DNA of 64,000 nucleotides from Bradyrhizobium guangzhouense (GCF_004114955.1 NZ_CP030054.1:372001-436000); one strand, 5' to 3'. Shown: positions 30,312-39,582, counted from the stretch's first letter. A program made the numbers and translations. Notes: generated by a model from the sequence alone, not told the origin.

Positions 30312-31233
30312 CCAATCTGCGCGCCGCACTCGATAAGTACCTGAGCATGCGCAAGGGTTTGGATACAAGTACGAGCACCAGACCCGTCGGCTCGCCGACT
30401 TCGTCGCCTTCATGGAGAAGCGCAAGGCGAGGATCATCACGACGAAGCTGGCCATGGAATGGGCAACGCTGCCGCCCGATCGTCATGCATCCTGGGCGCT
30501 GCGATTGAGCGACGTGCGCGGGTTCGCGCGCCATGTCGCCAACTTCGACCCGAGAACGGAGGTGCCGCCCGTCGGCATGCTGCCCGGATGGAAGCGCGCC
30601 AAGCCCTATGTTTACAGCGACGCGGAGATCGATGCGTTGCTGACGGCAGCGCTGGCTCTGCCACCAGCGGACGGGCTGCGCCGATGGACCTACCATGCCT
30701 TGTTCGGGCTGATCGCGGTGACGGGCATGCGTATATCCGAGGCGATGGGCCTGGAGCGTGATGACGTCGACCTCGACGCCGGCGTGCTGACGGTCCGGCT
30801 GACCAAGTTCGGCAAGTCGCGGCTCGTGCCATTGCATCCGACGACGAGAACCGCGCTGCGCGACTACGCCCACCGGCGCGATGCGCTGCTCGGGTCACGC
30901 TGCGGCTCGACCTTCTTCGTTGCCGAACAGGGAGGCCGCTTGCTGCACCAGTACGTTCATCGCGTCTTCTGGCGATTGTCCAGAGAGATCGGGCTGCGGC
31001 GCCCAGGTGATCGTACCGGGCCACGCGTGCATGACTTCCGTCATCGCTTCGCCATCCGGACGCTGCTCAACTGGTATCGCGAAGGCAAGAACGTCGAGCA
31101 ACAACTCCCAGTGCTCTCCACTTACCTCGGCCACGTCTGCGTGCGCGACACTTACTGGTATCTCTCGGCCTGCCCCGAGTTGATGGAGGAAGCCGCGCGG
31201 CGTCTCGATCGGCGATGGGAGGTGACGCCATGA
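30308..31233 (+). pseudogene. ritB: RIT tyrosine recombinase B, frameshifted near codon 18
   Basis: Starts in the ATGA overlap (MTNLRAALDKYLSMRKGL). One base appears to be missing near 30,362 (GGTTTGGATACAAG instead of GGTTTGGGATAC). After it the frame is continuous to 31,233 with VTGMRISEAMGLERDD (Arg), RVHDFRHRFAIRTLLNW (HxxR), YLGHVCVRDTYWYLS (His, Tyr). All catalytic residues are present downstream, so a start at 30,412 could still give a truncated protein. A sequencing error cannot be excluded. Confidence 0.85.
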
Positions 31234-32231
31234 AGCCCGCTTGCAATGTCGCCACGTTGATCGAGCGCTTCTTCACCGAGCGCCTCATGCGCCAGCGCAA
31301 TGTTAGCGGCAACACGATCGCCTCCTACAGAGACACGTTCCGGCTGCTGTTCATGTTCGCTCGGGTGCAGCTGCGCAAGTCCCCATCGGCCCTGACGCTC
31401 GCCGATCTGGATGCAACGTTCATCGGCGCGTTCCTCACCGATCTCGAGGTAACGCGCGGCGCCAGTGCGAAGACGCGTAACCTGCGTCTGACGGCCATCC
31501 GATCCTTCTTCAGGTTCGTGTCCTTCGAGGAACCGGCACACAGTGCGCTGATCCAGCGCGTGCTCGCCATACCGAGCAAGCGTCACGACAAGCGAAAGGT
31601 GCACTTCCTGACGCGCCCCGAGATCGAGGCGGTTCTCGCAGCGCCCGATCGAACGACGTGGCTTGGCCGCCGCGATCACACCTTGCTGTTAGTCGCGGCC
31701 CAGACAGGCTTACGCCTCTCAGAGCTGACTGGCCTTGACCGGGATGCCGTCCACCTCGGGTCTGGCGCACACGTGCGATGCGTCGGTAAAGGGCGGAAGG
31801 AGCGGACCACTCCGCTGACCACACTCGCTCGGTGTGCGCTCCAGGCATGGCTCAAGGAACCGTTGCGGAAAGGAGCAACAGCGTTGTTCCCGAACGTGCA
31901 CGGGGGCCGGCTCAGTGCCGACAGCGTCCAGTCCCTGCTGGGAAAGCATGTTCGTGTCGCTCACAAGAGTTGCCCGTCTTTGAAGGCCAAGAGCGTGTCG
32001 CCGCACGTGCTGAGGCACAGCGCTGCGATGGAACTGCTGCAAGCCGGCGTCGACTGTTCTGTGATCGCGCTGTGGCTCGGTCATGAATCGGTCGAGACGA
32101 CGCAGACGTACCTGCACGCCCACCTCGCCCTCAAGGAAGCTGCCCTGGCGAAGCTCAAGCCGTACGAGCGCGGCAAGCTAACCCGCTTCCAGCCGAACGA
32201 CCGCCTGCTCGCCTTTCTGGAGGCGCTCTGA
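31230..32231 (+). CDS. ritC: RIT tyrosine recombinase C
   Basis: Starts in the ATGA overlap with ritB at 31,230. The 333-aa product has VSGNTIASYRDTFRLLFMF (core-binding), AAQTGLRLSELTGLDRD (Arg), SPHVLRHSAAMELLQAG (HxxR), LWLGHESVETTQTYLHAH (His and Tyr). The frame is intact and of normal length. It ends about 90 bp before the right inverted repeat. In RIT elements all three recombinases are retained as a set, which suggests that they act together. Confidence 0.9.
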   Translation: MKPACNVATLIERFFTERLMRQRNVSGNTIASYRDTFRLLFMFARVQLRKSPSALTLADLDATFIGAFLTDLEVTRGASAKTRNLRLTAIRSFFRFVSFEEPAHSALIQRVLAIPSKRHDKRKVHFLTRPEIEAVLAAPDRTTWLGRRDHTLLLVAAQTGLRLSELTGLDRDAVHLGSGAHVRCVGKGRKERTTPLTTLARCALQAWLKEPLRKGATALFPNVHGGRLSADSVQSLLGKHVRVAHKSCPSLKAKSVSPHVLRHSAAMELLQAGVDCSVIALWLGHESVETTQTYLHAHLALKEAALAKLKPYERGKLTRFQPNDRLLAFLEAL

Positions 32232-32318
32232 ACGACCAGACTATGCCGAATGGAATGGGGCTGCCCTGCACGCGATCGGCGGTGCCAGCGTGACAACGGC
32301 GTGCCATACCAACTCCGT

Positions 32319-32345
32319 TCGGCATAGTTCGGCGGGCGGCATAAA
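32319..32345 (-). repeat. RIT right inverted repeat
   Basis: Perfect inverse of 28,949-28,975. A second, opposite ACTATGCCGA core lies inward at about 32,240. Confidence 0.9.
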
Positions 32346-32347
32346 CC

Positions 32348-32497
32348 TGTAAGCTCAATGGCGTCAGTGCCGAGCACTGGCTCGCTGATGTTCTCGCCAA
32401 TCTCGTCAATGGTTGGCCTGCGGCGCGACTGGACGAACTGCTCCCTTGGGCATCGATCTACACGATGCTTCCATACGATCCGAGGCTGGCGGCATGA
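32348..32497 (+). pseudogene. tnpC: IS66 TnpC, last 49 codons
   Basis: CKLNGVSAEHWLADVLANLV and ARLDELLPWASIYTMLPYDP are the end of the tnpC interrupted at 28,920. The stop overlaps the ATG of the following passenger gene (ATGA at 32,494). Confidence 0.85.
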
Positions 32498-33095
32498 GCC
32501 TGAACACGACCGCGGTCCGGATCAAGGTGACCTCAAGGACGTGAAACCGGAGGTGATGCGTCGCCTCGTCGTACCCGTCACCCTGCGCTTGGATCGGCTG
32601 CATCTGTCGCTTCAGGCGGCATTTGGCTGGACGAACAGCCACCTCTTCGAGTTCTTCGCTGGTGAGGTCCGTTGGGGGATTCCAGATCCTCACAACGATT
32701 ACGCCCACCAGCCCATGGATGCCAGCAAAGCGCGGCCTTGCGATGTCGTTCGCGAGACTGGCGCCAAGACGATCCATTATCTCTATGACTTCGGCGACAG
32801 CTGGGACCATGTGATCAAGCTCGAAAAATGGTTCGAGAACACCACGACGGAGGGACTTCCCTTCTTGCTCGAAGCCGCCGGTCGTTGTCCTCCGGAAGAC
32901 GTCGGCGGTGCGCCGGGTTATGCCGAATACCTTGAAGCCATCAGAGACCCTGCCCATCCGGACCACGAACATATGCGCCTCTGGGGTCCGGCGCGGTTCG
33001 ATCCCAACATCGTCGACCGGAAGGCGCTCGAAGCCGCCGTCAACGCGCTGTCCGACACATGGAAACCGCGGCGACGCGCGACGCGAACAAAATAG
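32494..33095 (+). pseudogene. pRiA4b ORF-3-like IS66 passenger, frameshifted
   Basis: From the coupled ATG the frame reads MSLNTTAVRIKVT and then goes out of frame near 32,533 (one C appears missing). The remainder is clean: LKDVKPEVMRRLVVPVTLRL, LHLSLQAAFGWTNSHLFEF, YLYDFGDSWDHVIKLEK, GGRCPPEDVGG-like and AEYLEAIRDPAHPDHEHM. These are the marks of the PRiA4_ORF3 family, frequently attached to rhizobial IS66 elements. Its function is unknown. Confidence 0.85.
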
Positions 33096-33136
33096 GCGTC
33101 AAGGGCCAGTCAAAAGCCGCAGAACTGCGCTTACGG

Positions 33137-34420
33137 TTAAGGCAACGCAGCCGCGGATAAAATGTCCTCCAAATTTCGTAGTCCGATTCGCGGCGCATTG
33201 ATCAGAACAGCCATGTTTCCGGGCCTGTGCTGATTCTTCCACATCTTCGTATGCGCTCGCGCAACTTCCTCCCACGGCAGGACCTCGCTCATACTCGGGT
33301 CGATTCGGCGATCGAGCACAAAACGGTTCGCAGCATTTGCCTGTTTGAGATTCGCGAAATGAGAACCTTGAATTCGCTTCTGGCGCATCCAGATATAACG
33401 GGCATCGAAGGTAAGATTGAAACCTGTTGTGCTGCCGCAAACGACTACCATGCCACCGCGCTTTACGACGATCGTCGAGACGGGGAATGTTTGCTCACCT
33501 GGATGCTCGAACACAATATCGATATCGCGCTTTCCAGTAACATCCCAAATTGCCCTTCCAAACCGCCGCACCTCCTTGAGCCAAGGCCCGTATTGAGGTG
33601 AATTTACTGCCGGCATAGGGCCCCAGCAATTGAATTCAGTGCGGACTATAACACCCTTTGCACCAAGCGATCTTACATAATCGGCCTTAGTCCGATCGGA
33701 AACGACTCCGATTGCATTGGCGCCGCATGCTGTTGCAAGCTGCACTGCAGATACCCCGAGCCCGCCCGTAGCACCCCAAATCAGCACGTAGTCGCCAGCC
33801 TTTAGAATGTGCGGCGGGTGTCCGAACAACATCCGGTAAGCCGTTGCAAGCGTTAGCGTGTAGCAACAGGCCTGCTCCCAGCTGAGGTGAGCTGGCTTCG
33901 GCATCAATTGCCGTGGCTGCACGCGGCAGAACTGGGCGTAAGAACCATCAGGCGTCTCGTATCCCCAGATCCTCTGGGAAGGTGAGAGGAGCGGTTCGCC
34001 ACCATTGCAATCCTCATCATCCCCGTCGTCCTGATTGCAGTGGATGACCACCTCGTCCCCAACCCTCCACCGGCGCACCCTTGCTCCTACCGCCCAAACC
34101 ACTCCAGCCGCATCCGATCCGGCCACATGATAGGAGCATAGGTGCACATCAAAGGGGGACATCGGCGCCCCTAACGCCGCCCACACTCCGTTATAGTTGA
34201 TGCCTGCAGCAGCGACCATGACCAATACTTCATCCTCGCCGATCGGCCAAGTCGGCACCACTTCTACCAGCATCGAACTCTCTGGCGGCCCGTGGCGCTC
34301 GCGCCGTATGGTCCACGCGTACATACGTTCGGGAACGTGTCCGAGGGGCGGCACTTCGCCGACCTTGTACAAATCCTTCTGGCGGGAGGCCTGTCGTGAT
34401 GTATTGGGGTCCAACTTCAA
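33137..34420 (-). CDS. ccr: Crotonyl-CoA carboxylase/reductase
   Basis: Catalyses NADPH- and CO2-dependent conversion of crotonyl-CoA to ethylmalonyl-CoA, for the ethylmalonyl-CoA pathway or for polyketide extender units; cytosolic. The 427-aa length and blocks fit: KDLYKVGEVPPLGHVPERMY at residues 16-33, CSYHVAGSDAAGVVWAVG at 95-112, the nucleotide loop WGATGGLGVSAVQLA at 215-229, EHPGEQTFPVS at 305-315 and WMRQKRIQGSHFANLKQA at 344-361. Asn77, Glu155 and His354 fall at the CO2-binding positions described for this family. No ATG is usable: the start is TTG, and the GAGGAG abutting 34,420 favours the TTG at 34,414. A strong sigma-54 promoter lies 86-101 bp upstream. The gene is monocistronic in appearance. 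Its presence among symbiosis-type DNA, apart from other ethylmalonyl-CoA genes, is unusual. Confidence 0.9.
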   Translation of the reverse strand: MKLDPNTSRQASRQKDLYKVGEVPPLGHVPERMYAWTIRRERHGPPESSMLVEVVPTWPIGEDEVLVMVAAAGINYNGVWAALGAPMSPFDVHLCSYHVAGSDAAGVVWAVGARVRRWRVGDEVVIHCNQDDGDDEDCNGGEPLLSPSQRIWGYETPDGSYAQFCRVQPRQLMPKPAHLSWEQACCYTLTLATAYRMLFGHPPHILKAGDYVLIWGATGGLGVSAVQLATACGANAIGVVSDRTKADYVRSLGAKGVIVRTEFNCWGPMPAVNSPQYGPWLKEVRRFGRAIWDVTGKRDIDIVFEHPGEQTFPVSTIVVKRGGMVVVCGSTTGFNLTFDARYIWMRQKRIQGSHFANLKQANAANRFVLDRRIDPSMSEVLPWEEVARAHTKMWKNQHRPGNMAVLINAPRIGLRNLEDILSAAALP

Positions 34421-34505
34421 CTCCTCTGCGCTGTGATGTGGTGCGCGGGCAGAGTGCTCTCCGCCTTAGTACAGTCGTCGGCCTGCGCAGCCTCTCCAAG
34501 CAAGC

Positions 34506-34521
34506 AGCAATTAACGTGCCG
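34506..34521 (-). promoter_or_regulatory. Sigma-54 promoter of ccr
   Basis: On the minus strand CGGCACGTTAATTGCT matches the -24/-12 consensus TGGCACGNNNNTTGCW at all defined positions but the first, with the required GG-N10-GC spacing. The expected start of transcription is about 75 bp before the ccr start. No exact TGT-N10-ACA site was found in the 410 bp upstream. The rest of 34,522-34,931 holds no gene that I can support. Confidence 0.75.
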
Positions 34522-34931
34522 CCACAGTGAGAGGAGTAGACGGAGGCAAACGCTTAACGTGGACACGATGCAAACGGGACAGCTTCACCTTGCACCAGGA
34601 TCGTCGACCGCGCCTGTCGAGGCTGCACGAAACGCTTCCATTGGAGACTTCGACTTCTAAGTCTATCTGCCACCATCCTAGCACTACGACGTCGGTAAGT
34701 CGGAGTGGACACCTCATCGAACGGTAGACCCATCCAGCCGCTTCGTCGCGGCCACAGTCAGCGTAGAGAGGACCAATCAACCCTTCTGTCATCGCGCATC
34801 CCGAACTGACGACCTTGCGACAGAGGAGATCCATGACGGCAACCAATTGTAGCTAGCGACCCTCAAGCCGAGGGCCCACGGGCAGAACAGTGCCTTTTCA
34901 GATGCGGGGTTTTGTTCCGTCTCGAGTCCTC

Positions 34932-36473
34932 TCAAATCCTGCGTCCTGACTTCTCCCAATAAGGATCTTTCAGCAGCCTCTTGAATAACTTGCCAGACTC
35001 TTCACGCGGAAGGCTGGTCCGGATCTCGATTATTTTCGGAATCTTGTAGTCCGCCAACACCGTCTTCAACTTCTCGCGGATGTCATGGACTCTAAGCACC
35101 TCCCGTCGGCGCGGTTCGATCACCGCCATCAGTGCCTCGCCAAAGTCCGCGTCCGGAACGCCAAACACAGCACAGTCTTGAACGCCCGGTATCATATGGA
35201 GAGCCGCTTCGATCTCCGCGGGATAAATGTTGACACCGCCTGAGATTACAACCTCCCGTTTTCGGTCACAAAGAAATACATATCCATCAGCGTCGATATA
35301 ACCGAGGTCACCGGAAGCAGTGAAACCGTCGTCATCGGCCTCGGCAGAGCTCCCAGGTCGATTGTGGTACTTGAACCGTGGGTACCATACGTTGCGTGAA
35401 CAGATTTCTCCTATTTGTCCGGCCGACAATTCTCTTCCGTCTGCACCAATCACACGCAGCTGAACGTGCTCTAGCGGCTTGCCGACCGTTCCCGGCTTTG
35501 CAAGTGATTCTCGCGAACTCGCAAATGTTACCGCACCGGCCTCCGTCGAGCCGTAGAACTCGCATATAATGGGGCCCCACCAATTTATCATGGCATTCTT
35601 CACGATCGGGGGGCAGGGCGCAGCCCCGTGGACTACGTGTCGCAAGGACGCGAGATCATAGCTTCGTCGAATACTGTCGGGCAGCTGCAGAAGGCGAATA
35701 AACATAGTCGGCACCATCAAGATGGTGTCGATCCTCTCCGCCTCTATCAGCCGCAACAACTCTTCAGGCTCGAACCGCGGCATCAGCACAAGCGCACCAC
35801 CGCGGCGGCTGAACCACATTCCAAATAAATTCGGCGCTGAATGATAAAGCGGGCCTGGGAGTAGCGCGCGAGTGCCAGATCCATAGACTATGGCTCGCAT
35901 TTCCTCCAATCCGATCGCCTGCTCGCTGGTTGGTGGGCTACGACGCACGCCTTTAGGACAACCAGTCGTTCCTGAGGTGTAGATCATCGTCATCGGCTGC
36001 CGCGCGGGCGCTCCTGCAAAGAGCGGCTGATCCGCTATCCACTCTTCAAAATCCCGCGCGAAGTGCGGCACTTTGAGGCGCGTCCCTTCAATCTTGTACG
36101 CCTCTGCTACTTCGGGCGGCGTCGGAACGCTTAGAATTGGCAATCTGCTAGCGAGATCGGCATCCAACAAATGCAAGAGGTCCGCGTGGCCTATTAGCAA
36201 ACGTGCTCCACAGTCGGCCAGAATGTACCCGATCTCCTGTCGCTTGAAATGCCAGTTTACAGGTACTGCAAGGGCTTCGGCTCTCATGATCCCATCGGTA
36301 ACTTCGACGAATGCGATATCATTCCGCATTAAGATGCATACACTGTCCCCTTTCCCAATGCCGAAGCGCTTGAGCCCCCCAGCAACGCGAATTGCGCGAT
36401 CTGAAACCTCAGAATGACGGCGGCGCCTCTTACCTGAGATAATACCCCGAAATCGTTTAGACGGCTGATACAT
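34932..36473 (-). CDS. AMP-forming acyl-CoA ligase
   Basis: Adenylates a carboxylic acid and transfers it to CoA (ANL superfamily). The ATP loop MIYTSGTTGCPKGV is at residues 163-176, followed by EFYGSTEAG, the SGDLGYIDADGYVFLCDRK hinge region, GGVNIYPAEIEAAL and a C-terminal PREESGKLFKRLL with the catalytic Lys. At 513 aa the N-terminus is about 25 residues shorter than usual, but AAGGA 8-9 bp before the ATG at 36,473 supports this start. It is transcribed in the same direction as ccr, 511 bp away, each with its own sigma-54 promoter. The substrate cannot be told from sequence; a short or medium fatty acid or an aryl acid is possible. Confidence 0.88.
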   Translation of the reverse strand: MYQPSKRFRGIISGKRRRRHSEVSDRAIRVAGGLKRFGIGKGDSVCILMRNDIAFVEVTDGIMRAEALAVPVNWHFKRQEIGYILADCGARLLIGHADLLHLLDADLASRLPILSVPTPPEVAEAYKIEGTRLKVPHFARDFEEWIADQPLFAGAPARQPMTMIYTSGTTGCPKGVRRSPPTSEQAIGLEEMRAIVYGSGTRALLPGPLYHSAPNLFGMWFSRRGGALVLMPRFEPEELLRLIEAERIDTILMVPTMFIRLLQLPDSIRRSYDLASLRHVVHGAAPCPPIVKNAMINWWGPIICEFYGSTEAGAVTFASSRESLAKPGTVGKPLEHVQLRVIGADGRELSAGQIGEICSRNVWYPRFKYHNRPGSSAEADDDGFTASGDLGYIDADGYVFLCDRKREVVISGGVNIYPAEIEAALHMIPGVQDCAVFGVPDADFGEALMAVIEPRRREVLRVHDIREKLKTVLADYKIPKIIEIRTSLPREESGKLFKRLLKDPYWEKSGRRI

Positions 36474-36559
36474 CGCTCTTCCTTTAGTGGAGAAGGGCGA
36501 CGTCGACGATCCGGCCGTTGGCTGGACATGCCCGAGACACGTGCCCTGCCTTGCCTCAG

Positions 36560-36575
36560 AGCAAAGCGCGTGCCG
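36560..36575 (-). promoter_or_regulatory. Sigma-54 promoter of the acyl-CoA ligase
   Basis: CGGCACGCGCTTTGCT on the minus strand again differs from TGGCACGNNNNTTGCW only at the first base, with GG-N10-GC spacing. It is 87-102 bp upstream of the ATG. I found no exact NifA site in the next 300 bp. Confidence 0.75.
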
Positions 36576-37671
36576 ATTTCATACAAATTGGGACAGTGTA
36601 GAAACGCAAGAGACACCTCAGCTGCTCTGACAACTACTATGCTTTTTCTGACACTCGTGTTTGTCCGCCGCACGCGGGTACCTTTTCATCCGGCTTCACC
36701 ACTCTGGAGCCCGCGTCGACATTATGGCAAGGCGCGTCGGCCCCCTTTTCCTGCAACACAAGCTCGCAATCGGAGAACTAAACTCAATCCCATTCGATGT
36801 GTTGGAATCGGCTTACTGACCGGCGACGACTTATCTGATGTCGGTCCACAGACTTGGTTGTCCCAATATCGCGATCATGATGATGATGGAGATCGACCTG
36901 AAGTCGCTGACGAGGGTCGAAATACAGTGCAGGCTAGCTGCGAACCCGGGTCGTGTTGGCTTTCTTGCAGAGGGCAGAACCAGAAGGAGACGACCACATG
37001 GACCTGAAGTCCGAAATGGGAGAAGTGGCGGCGCCCGATTCCCGCATCGAAGCCGGTGATCGCGCGAGGGAAACTGCCCCAAGACGACCAACCATCGGAG
37101 TTTTCGCGGCACGGTAAAGGCCAGCGGCGGCCGGTATCGACATGCACCGCATTCGCCGGCCTTCCGGCTCCCCGCGCCTCGGATCAGAGAGATTCAGGCT
37201 CGACCGATCCGTACGTCTTGATCGACATTCGCGATGCCGTCGGATTTTAGGGCTCCCCAAGGATCGTTTCGTGTGCGGACACACAGTAGTAGCCTCAAGT
37301 CATGCTTTGGGCCGCAGCGCGCCGATGTTGCCGATGCGTCCTGGCCACCCAGCCGCAAGGAGCCATGACTACAAGCTGCATGGCGCCAAATCGCTATTCA
37401 CGTTTAACATTGCGAGGCAAACGCCGAACTGGCACTGCGAATAACCCGAAAGAAACACCTAGATACTACTCAGTAACTGGTTTCAAGTTATTATTACAGC
37501 CGCCTCAGGCTTTGAACCGCAGGAGGTCATGGCCCGAAGCTGACTTGAGGCTTTAATCGTTAGGTTGTTTGGACCACAAAGAGTTGACCGTGACACTCTG
37601 CGCGGCTGGTTGGATTGACCGCAAGTGCCAGCCCTGAGTGACCCAGCAGCCCCGCTCTTCCCAACGGGGAC
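36576..37671. other. Intergenic DNA without a supported gene
   Basis: No long ORF here has convincing protein character. It includes a candidate 39-codon ORF at 36,998. The sequence is AT-richer than the surrounding IS DNA. Confidence 0.5.
36998..37117 (+). CDS. Possible small protein (39 aa)
   Basis: The only reason for listing it is a very good ribosome site: GAAGGAGACGACCAC ends at the ATG. It encodes MDLKSEMGEVAAPDSRIEAG and ends VFAAR, an acidic then basic peptide with no motif I know. It may be the residue of a longer gene. Confidence 0.25.
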   Translation: MDLKSEMGEVAAPDSRIEAGDRARETAPRRPTIGVFAAR

Positions 37672-37756
37672 TGTCGCAGATGCGACAGCTGTCCGCCTCA
37701 TGGCGCCTTCCCTTCGGCAAATTCACTCAGACTTTCATTGTGGCACAGGTTTTGAA
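37672..37756 (+). promoter_or_regulatory. NifA-type site plus imperfect -24/-12 element
   Basis: TGTCGCAGATGCGACA (37,672-37,687) is an exact TGT-N10-ACA site and also a perfect palindrome. At 37,741-37,756 TGGCACAGGTTTTGAA has a perfect -24 box, but GA replaces GC at -12. The spacing (upstream site about 86 bp before the expected start) is that of NifA-dependent promoters. Downstream, after a 420-bp leader, lies the MATE gene. The -12 mismatch leaves activity uncertain. Confidence 0.45.
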
Positions 37757-38190
37757 AGGACTTGCTCATCTGCCGGGACGGTAGAAAACGCCCCAATGAC
37801 AGAGCACTACCTTACGGCACTTCGGCGCATCCTACACTGCGCACTTAACCTCAAGACTAGCTGGACAGCGTTAGCGATACTTTCTTGGAGAGAGAGACGC
37901 ACCAGCGCGCGGCGCTCACTATGGCGGCTTCCGTACGTTCATCATGTCTTCTTCCAAACCAACATGCACCTTAGCACGTTGATCGCGTTTTCGTTGTCAA
38001 CGGACACAGGCTCGCTTGGGCCTACCAATGACGGCACTAGCATCGAACCGGGGCACCGTATCCTGAGGGCTGCGACGCACCTGGTTCTACCTTCTTTACA
38101 GAATCAACACCTTTTGCACTCGACGCCCAACATCGCGGGACCGTGGGCTCGAGGCGGGCAGGCGTCTTCACCGAGCACGAAATACACCAA
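37757..38190. other. Leader region before the MATE gene
   Basis: An ORF beginning near 37,797 (MTEHYLTALRRILHCALNLK) runs through this stretch into the MATE start, but its Ser/Arg-rich remainder looks non-coding. I see no other gene. Confidence 0.35.
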
Positions 38191-39582
38191 ATGAAGCAGC
38201 TTTCTGCCTTGCGTCGCAATCCAAGGACACGAACGGTTTTGAGTAGATTCGCTGTCGAGCTCCGTGCGACCGCGGTGTTGGCTTGGCCAATGGCACTGGC
38301 GCAGCTTGCTCAGGTCGCAATGATGGCGACGGATCTTGCCTTTGTTGGTCGTCTTGGGCCCCGGGAGCTCGCGGCCGCAGCATTGGCCACCACCCTGTAT
38401 GTCATAAGCTTCACGTTCGGCGCCGGGTTACTGACGCCGATCGCACCTTTGACGGCACAATCTCTTGCCGGCAAGGGTGCGGCCGATGTGCCGCGTGCAC
38501 TGCGCATGGGGCTTTGGCTGGCCCTGCTTTTCTCGTTGCCTATTATGGCTGTTTGTACGGCAGGCGAACAAGTTCTGCTCGCCCTCGGTCAGGAACATTG
38601 CGCAGCACGGCTATCTCAGCAGTACCTGCTTGGACTCGCGTGGGGCGTGACGCCAGCGCTGTGGTTTCAGGCCATTCGACATTTCATGGGCGCAGTGGGA
38701 CGGCCGCAACCGATCTTCCGAATTACCCTGGCCGCTATCCCGGTCAACGCGGCCATTGTTTATCTTCTGGGCTTCGGAAAGCTCGGGCTGCCACCACTAG
38801 ATCTTCTTGGCGTCGGCATTGCGACCGCCCTCGTAAATTGGGGCATGTTCGTAGCAGCTCTATGGCCCGCAATAGCTTGCCGCCCGTTCCGCGACTACCA
38901 GGTGCTTGCGCACCTGTGGCACTTCGACTGGCCGCTCCTACGAGCGATCATTTTGATCGGAGCGCCGATCTCGGTAGCAGTCATCATGCAATACGGCGTG
39001 TTCGCCGCCGCCGCACTCCTTGTAGGTAGGATCAGCCCGAGCGCGCTTGCCGCTCATCAGATTACGATGCAGATCGCCACAATCGCCTACACGGTGCCCT
39101 TCGGCATCAGCATGGCGGCCGCAGTGCGGGTCAGTCATGCGGTCGGGCACAATGACGCCTCCGGTATCAAGCGCGCAGGCCTGGCTGCGATCCTGCTCGG
39201 TGTTTTGGCCTCTGCGCTTGTGACGGTTGGGGTCATTGCGACGCGTTTTCGGATCGCCGCGTTTTTCTTAAACAAGTCACTGAACGACACGGACACGGCA
39301 ATCGGACTGACGTCATCCCTCCTTATGGTTGCCTCAAGCTTTTTCGTAGCTGATGCAGCGCAGGTCATTGCGGGTGGCGGGCTCCGTGGGCTGAAAGACA
39401 CGGCAAAACCGCTTCTGTTCGCAATCTTTGCGTACTGGCTAATCGGCTTCCCGGTCAGTTTCGCCTTGAGCTGGGTCTTTGGTGCAATTGGAGTCTGGAT
39501 CGGGTTATCCGCCGGCGCAATTACCTATGCAGGTTTCCTCGTCACCCGTTTTCTGTTGCTGGCAAGTCGCTTTACTGTATAG
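38191..39582 (+). CDS. MATE-family multidrug/metabolite exporter
   Basis: Inner-membrane antiporter that expels organic compounds in exchange for Na+ or H+. The 463 aa from MKQLSALRRN contain about 12 hydrophobic segments and two homologous halves: AWPMALAQLAQVAMMATDLA then FVGRLGPRELAAAALA in the first, and LIGAPISVAVIMQYGVFAAA then ISPSALAAHQITMQIA in the second. It is closest in style to NorM/DinF. The frame opens 16 codons earlier (38,143), but nothing supports that start, and 38,191 has only a weak ribosome site. It stands alone; a candidate NifA-type region lies 430-520 bp upstream. Confidence 0.9.
   Translation: MKQLSALRRNPRTRTVLSRFAVELRATAVLAWPMALAQLAQVAMMATDLAFVGRLGPRELAAAALATTLYVISFTFGAGLLTPIAPLTAQSLAGKGAADVPRALRMGLWLALLFSLPIMAVCTAGEQVLLALGQEHCAARLSQQYLLGLAWGVTPALWFQAIRHFMGAVGRPQPIFRITLAAIPVNAAIVYLLGFGKLGLPPLDLLGVGIATALVNWGMFVAALWPAIACRPFRDYQVLAHLWHFDWPLLRAIILIGAPISVAVIMQYGVFAAAALLVGRISPSALAAHQITMQIATIAYTVPFGISMAAAVRVSHAVGHNDASGIKRAGLAAILLGVLASALVTVGVIATRFRIAAFFLNKSLNDTDTAIGLTSSLLMVASSFFVADAAQVIAGGGLRGLKDTAKPLLFAIFAYWLIGFPVSFALSWVFGAIGVWIGLSAGAITYAGFLVTRFLLLASRFTV

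Larger units (their letters stand above)
28921..32347 (+). mobile_element. RIT element (three tyrosine recombinases) in IS66 tnpC
   Basis: Three tyrosine recombinase genes in tandem, joined by ATGA overlaps, are flanked by perfect 27-bp inverted repeats: 28,949-28,975 and 32,319-32,345 (TTTATGCCGCCCGCCGAACT at the left). Each end carries a second, opposite copy of the ACTATGCCGA core closer to the genes. This is the architecture known as recombinase-in-trio. Removing 28,921-32,347 rejoins tnpC in frame (FIET-CKLNGV), which sets the borders and proves insertion into IS66. Confidence 0.9.
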
